The translations under genes were made by a program, and so were the position numbers. A stretch of DNA of 64,000 nucleotides from Acidobacteriota bacterium (GTDB taxonomy: Bacteria; Acidobacteriota; Vicinamibacteria; Fen-336). The first letter of the stretch is position 1. Every line of letters begins with the position of its first letter. Under the pieces are notes generated by a model that was not told the origin of the DNA, searched no databases, and saw only the letters and a list, made by a program, of their open reading frames with translations. Location: contig JAJDNS010000108.1 in NCBI GenBank assembly GCA_022340585.1, positions 1 through 64,000 of the forward strand. The letters are read 5' to 3'. This document shows, piece by piece, positions 47,903 to 56,006 of this stretch.

Positions 47903-48103
47903 ATGGAAACTCGCATGTGGCTGATTCTCTGGGGCAGCCCGGTTGGAATCGCGGTCTTCTTCGCTGGGCTGGGCGTGCTTCTCTGGGGCGTGGGCAAGCT
48001 GAAGCACGCCGAAGCGGCCAAGGCGGAGGTCGAGCTCATGGAGAGACAGTTCAACCACGAGCGGGCACAGGGGAAAGCCAGCCCGAAACCGCCGCCCGCC
48101 TGA
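47903..48103 (+). CDS. Small single-helix membrane protein
   Basis: 66 residues starting at an ATG with GGAGG exactly eight bases upstream; a GTG at 47882 would add seven acidic residues. One long hydrophobic helix (about residues 5-28, IAVFFAGLGVLLWGVG) is followed by a charged amphipathic segment (KLKHAEAAKAEVELMERQF) and a Pro-rich end. I do not recognise it. It is the first of two tiny membrane proteins after the tRNA. Confidence 0.6.
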   Translation: METRMWLILWGSPVGIAVFFAGLGVLLWGVGKLKHAEAAKAEVELMERQFNHERAQGKASPKPPPA

Positions 48104-48405
48104 CGCCTCCGAGCCCCGGGACCCCCAGGGATGGGGCTCCAATTCCCTCGCTATAGAAGATCTTGTTGTTCGGGCCCGAGCGTGGTAGCCTGTTCCCGTC
48201 GCTCGTGAGCCAATGTCGGGTGTCGGCTGAGAGCGAGAAATGATCCCGTCACAGTCGGCAACACCTTGAAGCGCTCCTGAATGAAGCTCGGGGCCGTGGG
48301 CCCCGGTGCTGTCCCTCCTCCAGTTCATCCGGTGGCGTTCGCGTCGCGGGTACGGCTTCGTGCGGAGGGCGACGAGCGAAGCGACAGACACGAGGAGAAC
48401 CGTCG
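48104..48405 (+). other. 302-base non-coding stretch with a possible structured leader
   Basis: No credible gene longer than 30 codons with a ribosome site is found here. It contains a promoter-like pair (48163-48191), a stretch with several short complementary segments (for example GGTGT near 48220 and ACACC near 48263), and a perfect 7-bp hairpin CGGGGCC-GTG-GGCCCCG at 48289-48305. It leads into the 46-residue gene at 48406. I looked for SRP, 6S and known riboswitch cores and did not recognise one. Confidence 0.4.
48163..48191 (+). promoter_or_regulatory. Possible promoter before the 46-residue gene
   Basis: TTGTTG (48163-48168) and TAGCCT (48186-48191) are separated by 17 bases. If used, it makes a leader of about 210 bases before the small gene at 48406. 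Confidence 0.35.
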
Positions 48406-48546
48406 ATGGAATACGCTCACTTCGCGCTGCACCTGCTGCCGACACTGGCGGTGGTCGTGCTCGCGTGGATCATCGTGCGGGCGGTGTCGGTCCGGGTCAC
48501 GTGGCGCCGGAGCGACATCCGGCACCTGGACGACGGAACGAGGTGA
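48406..48546 (+). CDS. 46-residue single-helix membrane protein
   Basis: An ATG preceded by GAGGAG with an eight-base spacer opens a 46-codon frame. The product begins MEYAHFALHLLPTL, has one hydrophobic helix (about 7-27, LAVVVLAWIIVRAV), then a basic region and an acidic end. Size and layout suggest a small inner-membrane regulator or subunit; no family is recognised. The 3-methyladenine glycosylase gene starts 41 bases later on the same strand. Confidence 0.55.
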   Translation: MEYAHFALHLLPTLAVVVLAWIIVRAVSVRVTWRRSDIRHLDDGTR

Positions 48547-48586
48547 GCTGACCGCGAGGGGTGGTGCGGCGTCTATACTGCCCCGC

Positions 48587-49186
48587 GTGCCCGCCCATCA
48601 GGACGCTCCCGGCCCCCGCGAGCGGGCCCGCCTCGAGGCCCTGCTCGGCTCCCCCACGGCCCGGGCCGCGCGGGGTCTGATCGGCCAGGTTCTGGTGCGC
48701 CGGAAGCCGGGCGCGCACCGCGCGGTACGGATCGTGGAAACCGAAGCCTACCTCGGCGAGGGAGACCCCGCCGCTCACGTCTTCCGCGGCCCCACCCCAC
48801 GCACCGAGCCCCTCTACCGGGAACCCGGCACTCTCTACGTCTACCTCATCTACGGCATGCACCACTGCCTCAACCTCGCGGTGGATGGCCCCAACGCTCC
48901 CGGCTGCGTGCTCATCCGCGCCGCCGAGCCCCTGCGCGGTGCCGGGCTGGCGCCGGACGCCTGCCGGGGACCGGGCCGCCTCTGCCTTGCCCTGGACATC
49001 GACCGCCGACTCTCGGGGCGACATGTCTTCGAGGACAATGCGCCCCTCACCCTGCGGGAGGGGCCGCCCCCCCGCCGAGTGCGGAGCGCCCCCCGGGTGG
49101 GAATCCGCAACGCTGCCCACCGGCGGCTTCGGTTCTTCGATCCCGCGAGCGCGGTGGTCTCGTCTGGCCGCCCCGGGGTGGTGTAA
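48587..49186 (+). CDS. 3-methyladenine DNA glycosylase (AAG/MPG family)
   Basis: A 199-residue protein of normal AAG length. The motifs [18 protein letters not shown] (holding the catalytic glutamate), [15 protein letters not shown] and VLIRAAEP are all present. It removes alkylated purines such as 3-methyladenine from DNA in base-excision repair. The start is a GTG that gives the right family length but has no strong ribosome site, so it may be a few codons off. It is followed by acnA after 67 bases. Confidence 0.92.
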   Translation: MPAHQDAPGPRERARLEALLGSPTARAARGLIGQVLVRRKPGAHRAVRIVETEAYLGEGDPAAHVFRGPTPRTEPLYREPGTLYVYLIYGMHHCLNLAVDGPNAPGCVLIRAAEPLRGAGLAPDACRGPGRLCLALDIDRRLSGRHVFEDNAPLTLREGPPPRRVRSAPRVGIRNAAHRRLRFFDPASAVVSSGRPGVV

Positions 49187-49253
49187 CCTCTGCTGTTGCC
49201 CGGCCGGGACCGACCCGAGCCGCGACCCGTTCCGGAGCCAGGAGAGAAGACCC

Positions 49254-51962
49254 ATGAAGACTGACGCTTTCGGCGCCCGCGCGACCTTCGACACCGGCCA
49301 CGGGTCGGTGACCCTCTACCGGCTGAGCGCGCTGGACGAGGCGGGCGTGGCCCCCGGCCTCGACCGACTGCCGTTCTCCATCAAGGTCCTCCTCGAGTCT
49401 GTGCTCCGCAACGTGGACGGCGAGCTGGTGACCGCGGACGACGTGAGGAATGTCGCCGCCTGGAGCGCCCGCGACCCGCGCGCCGGAGAGATGCCCTTCA
49501 CGCCCGCCCGAGTGATCCTGCAGGACTTCACCGGGGTCCCGGCGGTGGTGGACCTGGCTTCGCTGCGGGCGGCGGTGGCGCGGCTCGGCCAGGACCCGAG
49601 GAAGATCAACCCGCTGGTCCCGGTGGACCTCGTGGTCGATCACTCGGTCCAGGTCGACGTCTTCGGCACGCCGGAGGCCGCCCGGAAGAACGCGGAGATC
49701 GAGTTCGAGCGCAACCGCGAGCGGTACGAGTTCCTCCGGTGGGGCGAGAAGGCCTTCGACGGTTTTCGCGTCGTCCCCCCGGCCACCGGCATCATCCATC
49801 AGATCAACCTCGAGTACCTGGCGAAGGGGGTACTGGTCCGGAACGAGAAGGACGGGCCGGTGGCCCTGCCGGACACGCTGGTCGGCACCGATTCGCACAC
49901 CACGATGATCAACGGCCTCGGCGTTCTCGGTTGGGGCGTCGGGGGAATCGAGGCCGAGGCGGGAATGCTCGGGCAGCCCCTCTACATGGTGACGCCACAG
50001 GTGGTGGGCTTCCGGCTGGTGGGTCGGCTGCGCGAGGGGACCACGGCCACCGATCTGGTGCTGACGATCGTCCAGATGCTGCGCAAGAAGGGCGTGGTGG
50101 AGAAGTTCGTGGAGTACTACGGCCCCGGGCTGGCGGAGATGACCCTCGCCGATCGAGCCACGATCGCCAACATGGCTCCCGAGTACGGGGCCACCTGCGG
50201 CTTCTTCCCGGTGGACGACGCCACCCTCGCCTACCTGCGCCGGACCGGACGCACAACGGGGGAGGTCGATCTGGTCGAGCGGTACACCAAGGAGCAGGGC
50301 CTGTTCCGCACCGCCCAGACACCGGATCCCGAGTTCACCGACACCCTGGAGCTGGACCTGTCCACCGTCGAGCCGAGCCTGGCCGGGCCCAAGCGGCCTC
50401 ATGACCGTGTGGCCCTGTCGCAGATGAAGGAGTCGTTCCGCGCGAGCCTCACCGCCCCGGTCAGGGAGCGCGGCTTCGGGCTCACCGTCGAGGAAGCCGG
50501 GCAGTCCCGGCCTCTCGAGCTGCGCGGGGAGAAGGTCGAGTTGAAGCACGGGTCGGTGGTGATCGCCGCGATCACCAGCTGCACCAACACCTCCAACCCC
50601 TCGGTGATGCTGGGGGCGGGACTCCTGGCCCGCAAGGCCCGGGCGCGGGGGCTGCGGGTGCCGCCGTACGTAAAGACCAGCCTGGCCCCTGGCTCGAAGG
50701 TCGTGACCGAGTATCTCCGCAAGGCCGACCTCCTCCCCGACCTCGAGGCCCTCGGATTCGACGTCGTGGGGTACGGGTGCACGACCTGCATCGGCAACTC
50801 CGGGCCGCTGCGGCCCGAGGTGGCGGGGGCGATCACCGACGGCCAACTCGTGGCCTCGGCTGTCCTCTCCGGCAACCGCAACTTCGAGGGACGGGTGAGC
50901 CCCCACGTCAAGGCCAACTATCTCGCCTCACCTCCGCTCGTGGTGGCCTACGCCCTGGCCGGCACCACCGACATCGACCTCTCCACCGAGCCGCTTGGGA
51001 CCGCCGCGGACGGCAGCCCGGTGACCCTCGCCGACGTCTGGCCCAGCCAGGCGGAGATCGACGAGCTCGAGGCCGCCATCGACGCCGAGATGTTCGCGAG
51101 CAGCTACGCCAACGTGTTCGACGGCAACCCGACGTGGAACGCGATTCCGGTGGCCGAGGGCGATCTCTTCCAGTTTCGGGAGGAGTCGACCTACATCCAG
51201 GAGCCATCCTTCTTCCAGGGCCTGACCCTCGATCCGCCCCCGATCTCCGACATCGAGGGGGCACGAGTCCTCGCGGTCCTTGGCGACTCCGTCACCACCG
51301 ACCACATCTCCCCCGCCGGCGACATCCCCCTCGACAGCCCGGCCGGGCGCTACCTCGTGTCGAAGGGGCTCGAGAAGAAGGACTTCAACTCCTACGGGTC
51401 ACGTCGCGGCAACGACCGGGTGATGGTGCGCGGGACCTTCGCCAACATCCGGCTCAAGAACCAGATGGTCCCGGGCATCGAGGGCGGCGTGACGGTCCAC
51501 GTTCCCACCGGCGAGCGCATGGCCATCTTCGACGCCGCCGAGCGCTACCGGGCCGAGGGGACTCCCCTGGTGGTGGTGGCCGGCAAGGAGTACGGCACCG
51601 GGTCGTCTCGCGACTGGGCGGCCAAGGGAACGCTGCTGCTCGGCGTTCGCGCGGTGATCGCGGAGAGCTTCGAGCGCATCCACCGCGCGAACCTCGTGGG
51701 AATGGGCGTCCTGCCGCTCCAGTTCAAGCCGGGAGAGAGCACCCGGTCCCTGGGGATCACCGGACAGGAGACGTTCGCCGTCTCCGGGCTCGGGGAGCTG
51801 GCGCCACGGCAGGAGGTCGCGGTCACCGTCCGGCGACCGGACGGCAGCGAGACGCAGACCACGGCCATCGTCCGCCTCGACACGCCGGTGGAGATCAACT
51901 ACTACGCCAACGGAGGGATTCTCCAGACGGTCCTCCGAAAGATGCTGCGGAATCAGCGCTGA
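49254..51962 (+). CDS. acnA: Aconitate hydratase A
   Basis: A 902-residue enzyme of the AcnA/IRP type, isomerising citrate to isocitrate in the TCA cycle. The 4Fe-4S ligands are C443 (SCTNTSNPS), C509 and C512 ([12 protein letters not shown]). The swivelling C-terminal domain has [13 protein letters not shown] and the [16 protein letters not shown] motif. AGGAG lies 11 bases before the ATG. Like other AcnA proteins it may also bind RNA when its cluster is lost. It heads a same-strand pair with the beta-CASP nuclease. Confidence 0.97.
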   Translation: MKTDAFGARATFDTGHGSVTLYRLSALDEAGVAPGLDRLPFSIKVLLESVLRNVDGELVTADDVRNVAAWSARDPRAGEMPFTPARVILQDFTGVPAVVDLASLRAAVARLGQDPRKINPLVPVDLVVDHSVQVDVFGTPEAARKNAEIEFERNRERYEFLRWGEKAFDGFRVVPPATGIIHQINLEYLAKGVLVRNEKDGPVALPDTLVGTDSHTTMINGLGVLGWGVGGIEAEAGMLGQPLYMVTPQVVGFRLVGRLREGTTATDLVLTIVQMLRKKGVVEKFVEYYGPGLAEMTLADRATIANMAPEYGATCGFFPVDDATLAYLRRTGRTTGEVDLVERYTKEQGLFRTAQTPDPEFTDTLELDLSTVEPSLAGPKRPHDRVALSQMKESFRASLTAPVRERGFGLTVEEAGQSRPLELRGEKVELKHGSVVIAAITSCTNTSNPSVMLGAGLLARKARARGLRVPPYVKTSLAPGSKVVTEYLRKADLLPDLEALGFDVVGYGCTTCIGNSGPLRPEVAGAITDGQLVASAVLSGNRNFEGRVSPHVKANYLASPPLVVAYALAGTTDIDLSTEPLGTAADGSPVTLADVWPSQAEIDELEAAIDAEMFASSYANVFDGNPTWNAIPVAEGDLFQFREESTYIQEPSFFQGLTLDPPPISDIEGARVLAVLGDSVTTDHISPAGDIPLDSPAGRYLVSKGLEKKDFNSYGSRRGNDRVMVRGTFANIRLKNQMVPGIEGGVTVHVPTGERMAIFDAAERYRAEGTPLVVVAGKEYGTGSSRDWAAKGTLLLGVRAVIAESFERIHRANLVGMGVLPLQFKPGESTRSLGITGQETFAVSGLGELAPRQEVAVTVRRPDGSETQTTAIVRLDTPVEINYYANGGILQTVLRKMLRNQR

Positions 51963-52023
51963 CCCGCCGGGCGGCGGGCCACGTCTTCAGGTGGCGCCTC
52001 GAGTCTCGACAGGGGGTGTTGGA

Positions 52024-53421
52024 ATGGCACGACTGAGCTTCCTCGGGGCGATCCGCACCGTCACCGGCTCCCAGTACGTCCTGGAGGCGGCGGGCCGCCG
52101 CCTGATGGTGGACTGCGGCATGTTCCAGGGGAGAAAGCCCCTGCGCCTGCGCAACTGGGAGGACCCTTGTGAAGACCCACCGGGCGTCGACGCCCTGGTC
52201 CTGACCCATACCCACCTCGACCACATCGGTCGCGTGCCACGGCTGGTGAAGAGGGGCTTTCGGGGTCCCATCTACTGCACGCCGCCGACCGTCGACCTCG
52301 CCGAGGTCCTCCTCCTCGACGCGGCCCACCTGCAGGAGGAAGACGCGCGGTACTTCAACCGCAAGGGCCTCACGAAGCACAAGCCGGCCCTGCCCCTCTT
52401 CGACACGGACGACGCCCGGGAGGCGCTGAAGCTTCTCCAGCCGATGTCCAAAGGCAACACGCAGGACGTCGGGGAGGCCTTCTCCTTCACCTACCGCGAG
52501 GCCGGCCACCTTCTCGGCGCCGCGTCGGTGGACGTGCGGGTCCGGGAGGACGGGAGGGAGTGGCGGGTCATCTTCAGCGGCGACGTGGGCCGCTACGACG
52601 CCGTCCTGGCCAAGGACCCCGACGGTGCCCCCGCCGCCGACTACCTGGTCATGGAGAGCACCTATGGGAATCGCCGGCACCCGGACGTGTCCACCTACGA
52701 CCAGCTCGAGGGTGTCATCAAGCGCACCTTCGCCCGCAATGGAGTCCTGCTGATCCCGGCCTTCGCGGTGGGGCGTTCCCAGCAGCTGATCTGGATGATG
52801 AACGAGCTGGTGACCCAGGGGCGCCTGCGGCCGTTCCCCATCCACCTCGACAGCCCCATGGCGGTCGACGCCACCCGCATCTACGCCGCCCACCCCGAGG
52901 GCCACCAGGAGATCATCAGCAACATGGGCGGCCGCAGCCTCTTCCACGGGCGCTGGGTCCACCTGCACCGCACCCGGGACGAGTCCATCGCCCTCAACTC
53001 CCTCGAGGGACCGGCGGTGATCATCTCCTCGAGCGGGATGCTGTCGGGTGGACGCATTCTCCACCACTGCAAGCAGCGCCTGCCCAAGCCGGAGAACACC
53101 CTGCTCATCACCGGCTATCAGGCCGGGGGGACGCTGGGTCGGGCGCTGGTGGAGGGAGCGACCGAGGTCCGTATCCACAAGCACCCGGTGCCGGTGCTGG
53201 CCGACGTTCGGGTCCTCAAGGGGCTTTCCGGGCACGCCGACTCCGACGAGCTGATGCGGTGGCTGTCCAGCGTCGACCGGCCCCCGAGGACCCTCTTCCT
53301 GACCCACGGCGAGGAGGAGTCCGCGCTGGCCCTCGCCGACCGCATCACGCGGGAGAGACGCTTCGAGACCCACGTCCCGGAGCCGGGCGAGAAATGGGAG
53401 CTCGACGGGCGTTCCGACTGA
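52024..53421 (+). CDS. Metallo-beta-lactamase/beta-CASP nuclease, RNA-processing type
   Basis: A 465-residue protein with the zinc motif HTHLDH (H62, H64, D66, H67), a second metal aspartate in FSGDVGRYD, the beta-CASP segment (MESTYGNRRH, PAFAVGRSQQLI, SSSGMLSGGR) and the C-terminal GHADSDEL histidine. It groups with CPSF73-like bacterial RNases that cut or trim RNA 3' ends. The ATG at 52024 fits the family start SFLGAIRTVTGS; the preceding 11 codons are outside it. No signal peptide, so cytosolic. It follows acnA by 61 bases. Confidence 0.92.
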   Translation: MARLSFLGAIRTVTGSQYVLEAAGRRLMVDCGMFQGRKPLRLRNWEDPCEDPPGVDALVLTHTHLDHIGRVPRLVKRGFRGPIYCTPPTVDLAEVLLLDAAHLQEEDARYFNRKGLTKHKPALPLFDTDDAREALKLLQPMSKGNTQDVGEAFSFTYREAGHLLGAASVDVRVREDGREWRVIFSGDVGRYDAVLAKDPDGAPAADYLVMESTYGNRRHPDVSTYDQLEGVIKRTFARNGVLLIPAFAVGRSQQLIWMMNELVTQGRLRPFPIHLDSPMAVDATRIYAAHPEGHQEIISNMGGRSLFHGRWVHLHRTRDESIALNSLEGPAVIISSSGMLSGGRILHHCKQRLPKPENTLLITGYQAGGTLGRALVEGATEVRIHKHPVPVLADVRVLKGLSGHADSDELMRWLSSVDRPPRTLFLTHGEEESALALADRITRERRFETHVPEPGEKWELDGRSD

Positions 53422-53422
53422 A

Positions 53423-53437
53423 GGGTTCGGTCCTCAG
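53423..53437 (+). repeat. Short tail-only match to the two-hairpin repeat
   Basis: GGGTTCGGTCCTCAG in the convergent gap repeats the GGTTCGGTCCTC tail of the full copies without either hairpin. It may be chance or a decayed copy. Confidence 0.3.
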
Positions 53438-55071
53438 AGGGGCAGGAAGGCGCGGGTCTCGAGCATCCCCTCGGGCAGAAGGGCAAACCGCAGGAAGCCC
53501 CCCATCTCCCTCACGAGGCGGTAGGCTTCACCCAGGGGGCCGGTGTCGGCGCCCTTGAGAATGCGTTGCTGGTCCTCATCCCCGAGGCTCGCGGTGTGGG
53601 TGAAGGCGAGCATGAGGAAATCGCGGCGCAGCTCCCGGCCGTCGCGACCCCGAAGCAGCACGGGCTTGCGCTCGGCTCGGACAGAGATCGCGGAGCCGGC
53701 GGCGACGGCGGCGACCAGGCCCTGCAGGAGCGCCGCCAACGCCCGCCGGAGCCCGGCCGGCGAGCAGCGCGGAAGGCTGGCCCCGGCGGCGATTCCGCTC
53801 CGGACCTTCAGCCTCTTCGCGGCGAGCGGTGCGTGGAGGACCCCGGCCACCTCGGCCACGAGACCGTCGAGGGTCGGCGCGCTCGTGGCCCGTCGGGCGA
53901 CCGACGCGGGAACCCGGGACTGGGGTGGGATGGTGCGGTCGGGCGGCGACAGCGTCGCCCGCGAGGATCCGGGGGTGGCCTGGGAAGCCCGCCCGAAGTC
54001 ACGCAGGATCTTGCGGAGGCGCCCCGCCTCGCGCCGGATACCGCCAACCAGGGCGCTCGCGCTCTCCGCGTCGGTCCCTTCGGCCACCAGCTGATCGGTC
54101 CGCTGAAGGATCGTGCCGAGGCCGAGATGGACCTCCCGCACGAGGGTACCCAACGCCTCGGCCAGCTCCACGTTGGAGCGGATGGCCCGGTGCAGGAGCT
54201 CCTCCGACACGGGGCTCACGCCCGAGCCCGCCTGCCCCGGGTAGGCCGGCTCGGCCCCCGGGGGCTGGGCAATCACCACCTTCCCCGGCGAGCGCGGGGC
54301 AGTGGGGATGGCGCCGACGGGACCGGAGGAGACCACGCCCACCGACCCCGAGCGCGGTGACCCGGAAGGCCCTGACGGCGGCCACTCGAGTGACGCCGGA
54401 GTCGATCCCTGGCGCAGCAGCGAGTCGAACGCCTGGGCGACCACGGCCGGAACCGCGGCCGGGTCGAGCCCCTTCTCCTTGAGGTTGTACTTCGCCGCGA
54501 TGGCCGCGAGCATGTCCTGCACCACCGCCACGAACGTCTCGATGACTCCGTCTCCACGGGCGGCGATGGCGGGAAACGTCTTGCGGTTCCAGGAGTTCAG
54601 GGCCTGGTCGAGCTCCGCCCGGGGAAGCAGGTCTTCGAGGTCCCGCTTGTTGTACTGGAGGACCAGCGGCACCTTTTCGGGTACGAGACGGTTGGCGAGG
54701 AGGTTGACCTTCATGTTCTCGAAGGCGGTGACGTTCTCTCGCCCCATCGTCTTCTGGCTATCGGCCACGAAGACCACGGCATCGGCGCCGGCGAGGACGA
54801 CCCGACGAGTGGCGTTGTACTGGACCTGACCCGGCACCGTGTAGAGCTGGATCTTGAAGTCGTAGCCCGACACCTTGCCGAGGCTGAACGGGAGCAGATC
54901 GAAGAAGAGCGTCCGATCCTGGGCGGTGTTGAGGGAGATGAGGCGGTTCGCTCCCTCGGGGTCGGTCAGCCGGTGGATTTGCTCCAGGTTGGTGGTCTTC
55001 CCCGACTGGGGAGGCCCGTAGTAGACCACCTTGGCTTTGATGGTCCGTTCGCTGAAGTTGAACTGGACCAT
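53434..55071 (-). CDS. MglA-type GTPase fused to a degenerate histidine-kinase module
   Basis: A 545-residue fusion. Residues 1-195 are an MglA-like GTPase with P-loop GPPQSGKT (19-26), TVPGQ (78-82) and NKRD (141-144), all intact. A Ser/Pro linker follows (225-285). Residues 290-365 look like a histidine-kinase dimerisation helix pair (VREVHLGLGTILQRTDQL...GGIRREAGRLRKILRDF), and 400-545 align in order with an HATPase domain: LAALLQGLVAAVAAGSAISVRAER at the N-box, FTHTASLGDEDQQRIL at G1 and GPLGEAYRLVREMGGFLRF at G2. The N-box Asn, the DxGxG and the GxGxG residues are all lost, so it should not bind ATP normally and is probably a pseudokinase used for dimerisation or binding. The kinase reading is by eye and is an inference. 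Confidence 0.8.
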   Translation of the reverse strand: MVQFNFSERTIKAKVVYYGPPQSGKTTNLEQIHRLTDPEGANRLISLNTAQDRTLFFDLLPFSLGKVSGYDFKIQLYTVPGQVQYNATRRVVLAGADAVVFVADSQKTMGRENVTAFENMKVNLLANRLVPEKVPLVLQYNKRDLEDLLPRAELDQALNSWNRKTFPAIAARGDGVIETFVAVVQDMLAAIAAKYNLKEKGLDPAAVPAVVAQAFDSLLRQGSTPASLEWPPSGPSGSPRSGSVGVVSSGPVGAIPTAPRSPGKVVIAQPPGAEPAYPGQAGSGVSPVSEELLHRAIRSNVELAEALGTLVREVHLGLGTILQRTDQLVAEGTDAESASALVGGIRREAGRLRKILRDFGRASQATPGSSRATLSPPDRTIPPQSRVPASVARRATSAPTLDGLVAEVAGVLHAPLAAKRLKVRSGIAAGASLPRCSPAGLRRALAALLQGLVAAVAAGSAISVRAERKPVLLRGRDGRELRRDFLMLAFTHTASLGDEDQQRILKGADTGPLGEAYRLVREMGGFLRFALLPEGMLETRAFLPL

Positions 55072-55175
55072 GGCTGGGCGCGGGGACTATAGCATGGGCC
55101 CTCGCGGGCCAACAACGGGCGCCGCCGCACCCTTTTCGCCCTGCGCGGAGTGGCGGCGCCGGGGACCGCGGGGCC

Positions 55176-55204
55176 TTGACGCTCGTCGACCTCGTCCATA
55201 TACT
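55176..55204 (+). promoter_or_regulatory. Predicted promoter of rpmB
   Basis: TTGACG (55176-55181) and TATACT (55199-55204) with an ideal 17-base spacer. Transcription would begin near 55211, giving a leader of about 120 bases that includes repeat copy C. Confidence 0.7.
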
Positions 55205-55240
55205 GGACTTTTGCGGTTCGGGCCGTTTTCGGGCCCTGCC

Positions 55241-55316
55241 GCCAAGGCACGGTCGTCGAGACCGTATCCTTGGCCAAATCAGCCGGCCATCCGGCCGCAG
55301 GCCGGTATCGGTCCTC
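55241..55316 (+). repeat. Two-hairpin dispersed repeat, copy C, in the rpmB leader
   Basis: Hairpin 1 pairs GCCAAGGCACGGTC (55241-55254) with GACCGTATCCTTGGC (55260-55274), with one bulged base and one or two mismatches. Hairpin 2 is a perfect CCGGCC-GCA-GGCCGG (55291-55305) followed by TATCGGTCCTC. The tail runs straight into the rpmB ribosome site. The element therefore lies in the predicted 5' untranslated region. Confidence 0.7.
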
Positions 55317-55332
55317 GGGAGGACGTTTCGTC

Positions 55333-55563
55333 ATGGCTCAGCGGTGCGACATCTGCGGCAAGGGCCCGCAGTTCGGCAGTCGGGTCAGCCACGCGCACAA
55401 TGTCACGAACCGACGCTTCAACCCCAACCTGCAGAAGGTGCGGGCGGTCCTGGAGAACGGCACCCACCGGCGAATCCGGGTGTGCACCCGCTGTCTTCGC
55501 TCTGGCAAGGTGAGGAAGCCTACCGGGGGCTCCGCCGCCGCCACCGGAACCTCCGCCGCCTGA
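55333..55563 (+). CDS. rpmB: 50S ribosomal protein L28
   Basis: A 76-residue L28 with the usual RCDICGKGPQFG start, the basic centre (RRFNPNLQKVRAV) and RIRVCTRCLRSGKV. The cysteine pairs CDIC and CTRC would form a zinc site, so this is the C+ form. The C-terminus adds an Ala/Thr/Gly tail. GGGAGG precedes the ATG by about ten bases. It is monocistronic, without rpmG next to it. Confidence 0.96.
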   Translation: MAQRCDICGKGPQFGSRVSHAHNVTNRRFNPNLQKVRAVLENGTHRRIRVCTRCLRSGKVRKPTGGSAAATGTSAA

Positions 55564-55573
55564 CACGTCCCCC

Positions 55574-55954
55574 CTAGTAGGCGGCGACGACGTCGACTTC
55601 GACCCGGGCTCCCTTCGGTAGCGCCCCCGCCTGAATCGTCGTGCGGGCCGGTGCACGCTCGCCGAGGTAGCGGGCGTAGACCTCGTTCATGGCCGGAAAG
55701 TCGCCCATGTCGGCCAGGTAGACGGTCGTCTTGACCACGTTTTCGAGGCCCATCTTGGCTGCGGCCAGGACCGCCACGAGATTCTGCAGGACACGCTCGG
55801 TCTGGGCTTCGACTCCTCCCTCGATCATCTCGCCGGTGCCGGGATCGAGGGCGATCTGCCCGGAGCAGAAGAGGAGCCCTCCCGAGATCAGGCCCTGCGA
55901 ATAGGGGCCAATCGGCGCGGGAGCGTCGGGCGTCGAAACGTGCTTCGTCGGCAT
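55574..55954 (-). CDS. ridA: RidA-family enamine/imine deaminase
   Basis: A 126-residue YjgF/RidA protein. It has the family start STPDAPAPIGPYSQGL, the substrate-binding arginine in APARTTIQAGALPKGARVEVD, and normal length. RidA hydrolyses reactive 2-aminoacrylate-type enamines made by PLP enzymes. It starts 52 bases after the rel gene stop on the same strand and is probably cotranscribed with it. Confidence 0.94.
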   Translation of the reverse strand: MPTKHVSTPDAPAPIGPYSQGLISGGLLFCSGQIALDPGTGEMIEGGVEAQTERVLQNLVAVLAAAKMGLENVVKTTVYLADMGDFPAMNEVYARYLGERAPARTTIQAGALPKGARVEVDVVAAY

Positions 55955-56006
55955 GTTGTGCCTCCTGGGAGGAAGGCCTGAAGCCTAAGGTCTACCGCTC
56001 CCCGGA

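Noticed and set aside
48104-48405. SRP RNA, 6S RNA or a known riboswitch
   Set aside because: None of the conserved cores I know (SRP tetraloop domain, TPP, cobalamin, glycine, guanidine, fluoride) could be recognised; kept only as an unexplained leader.
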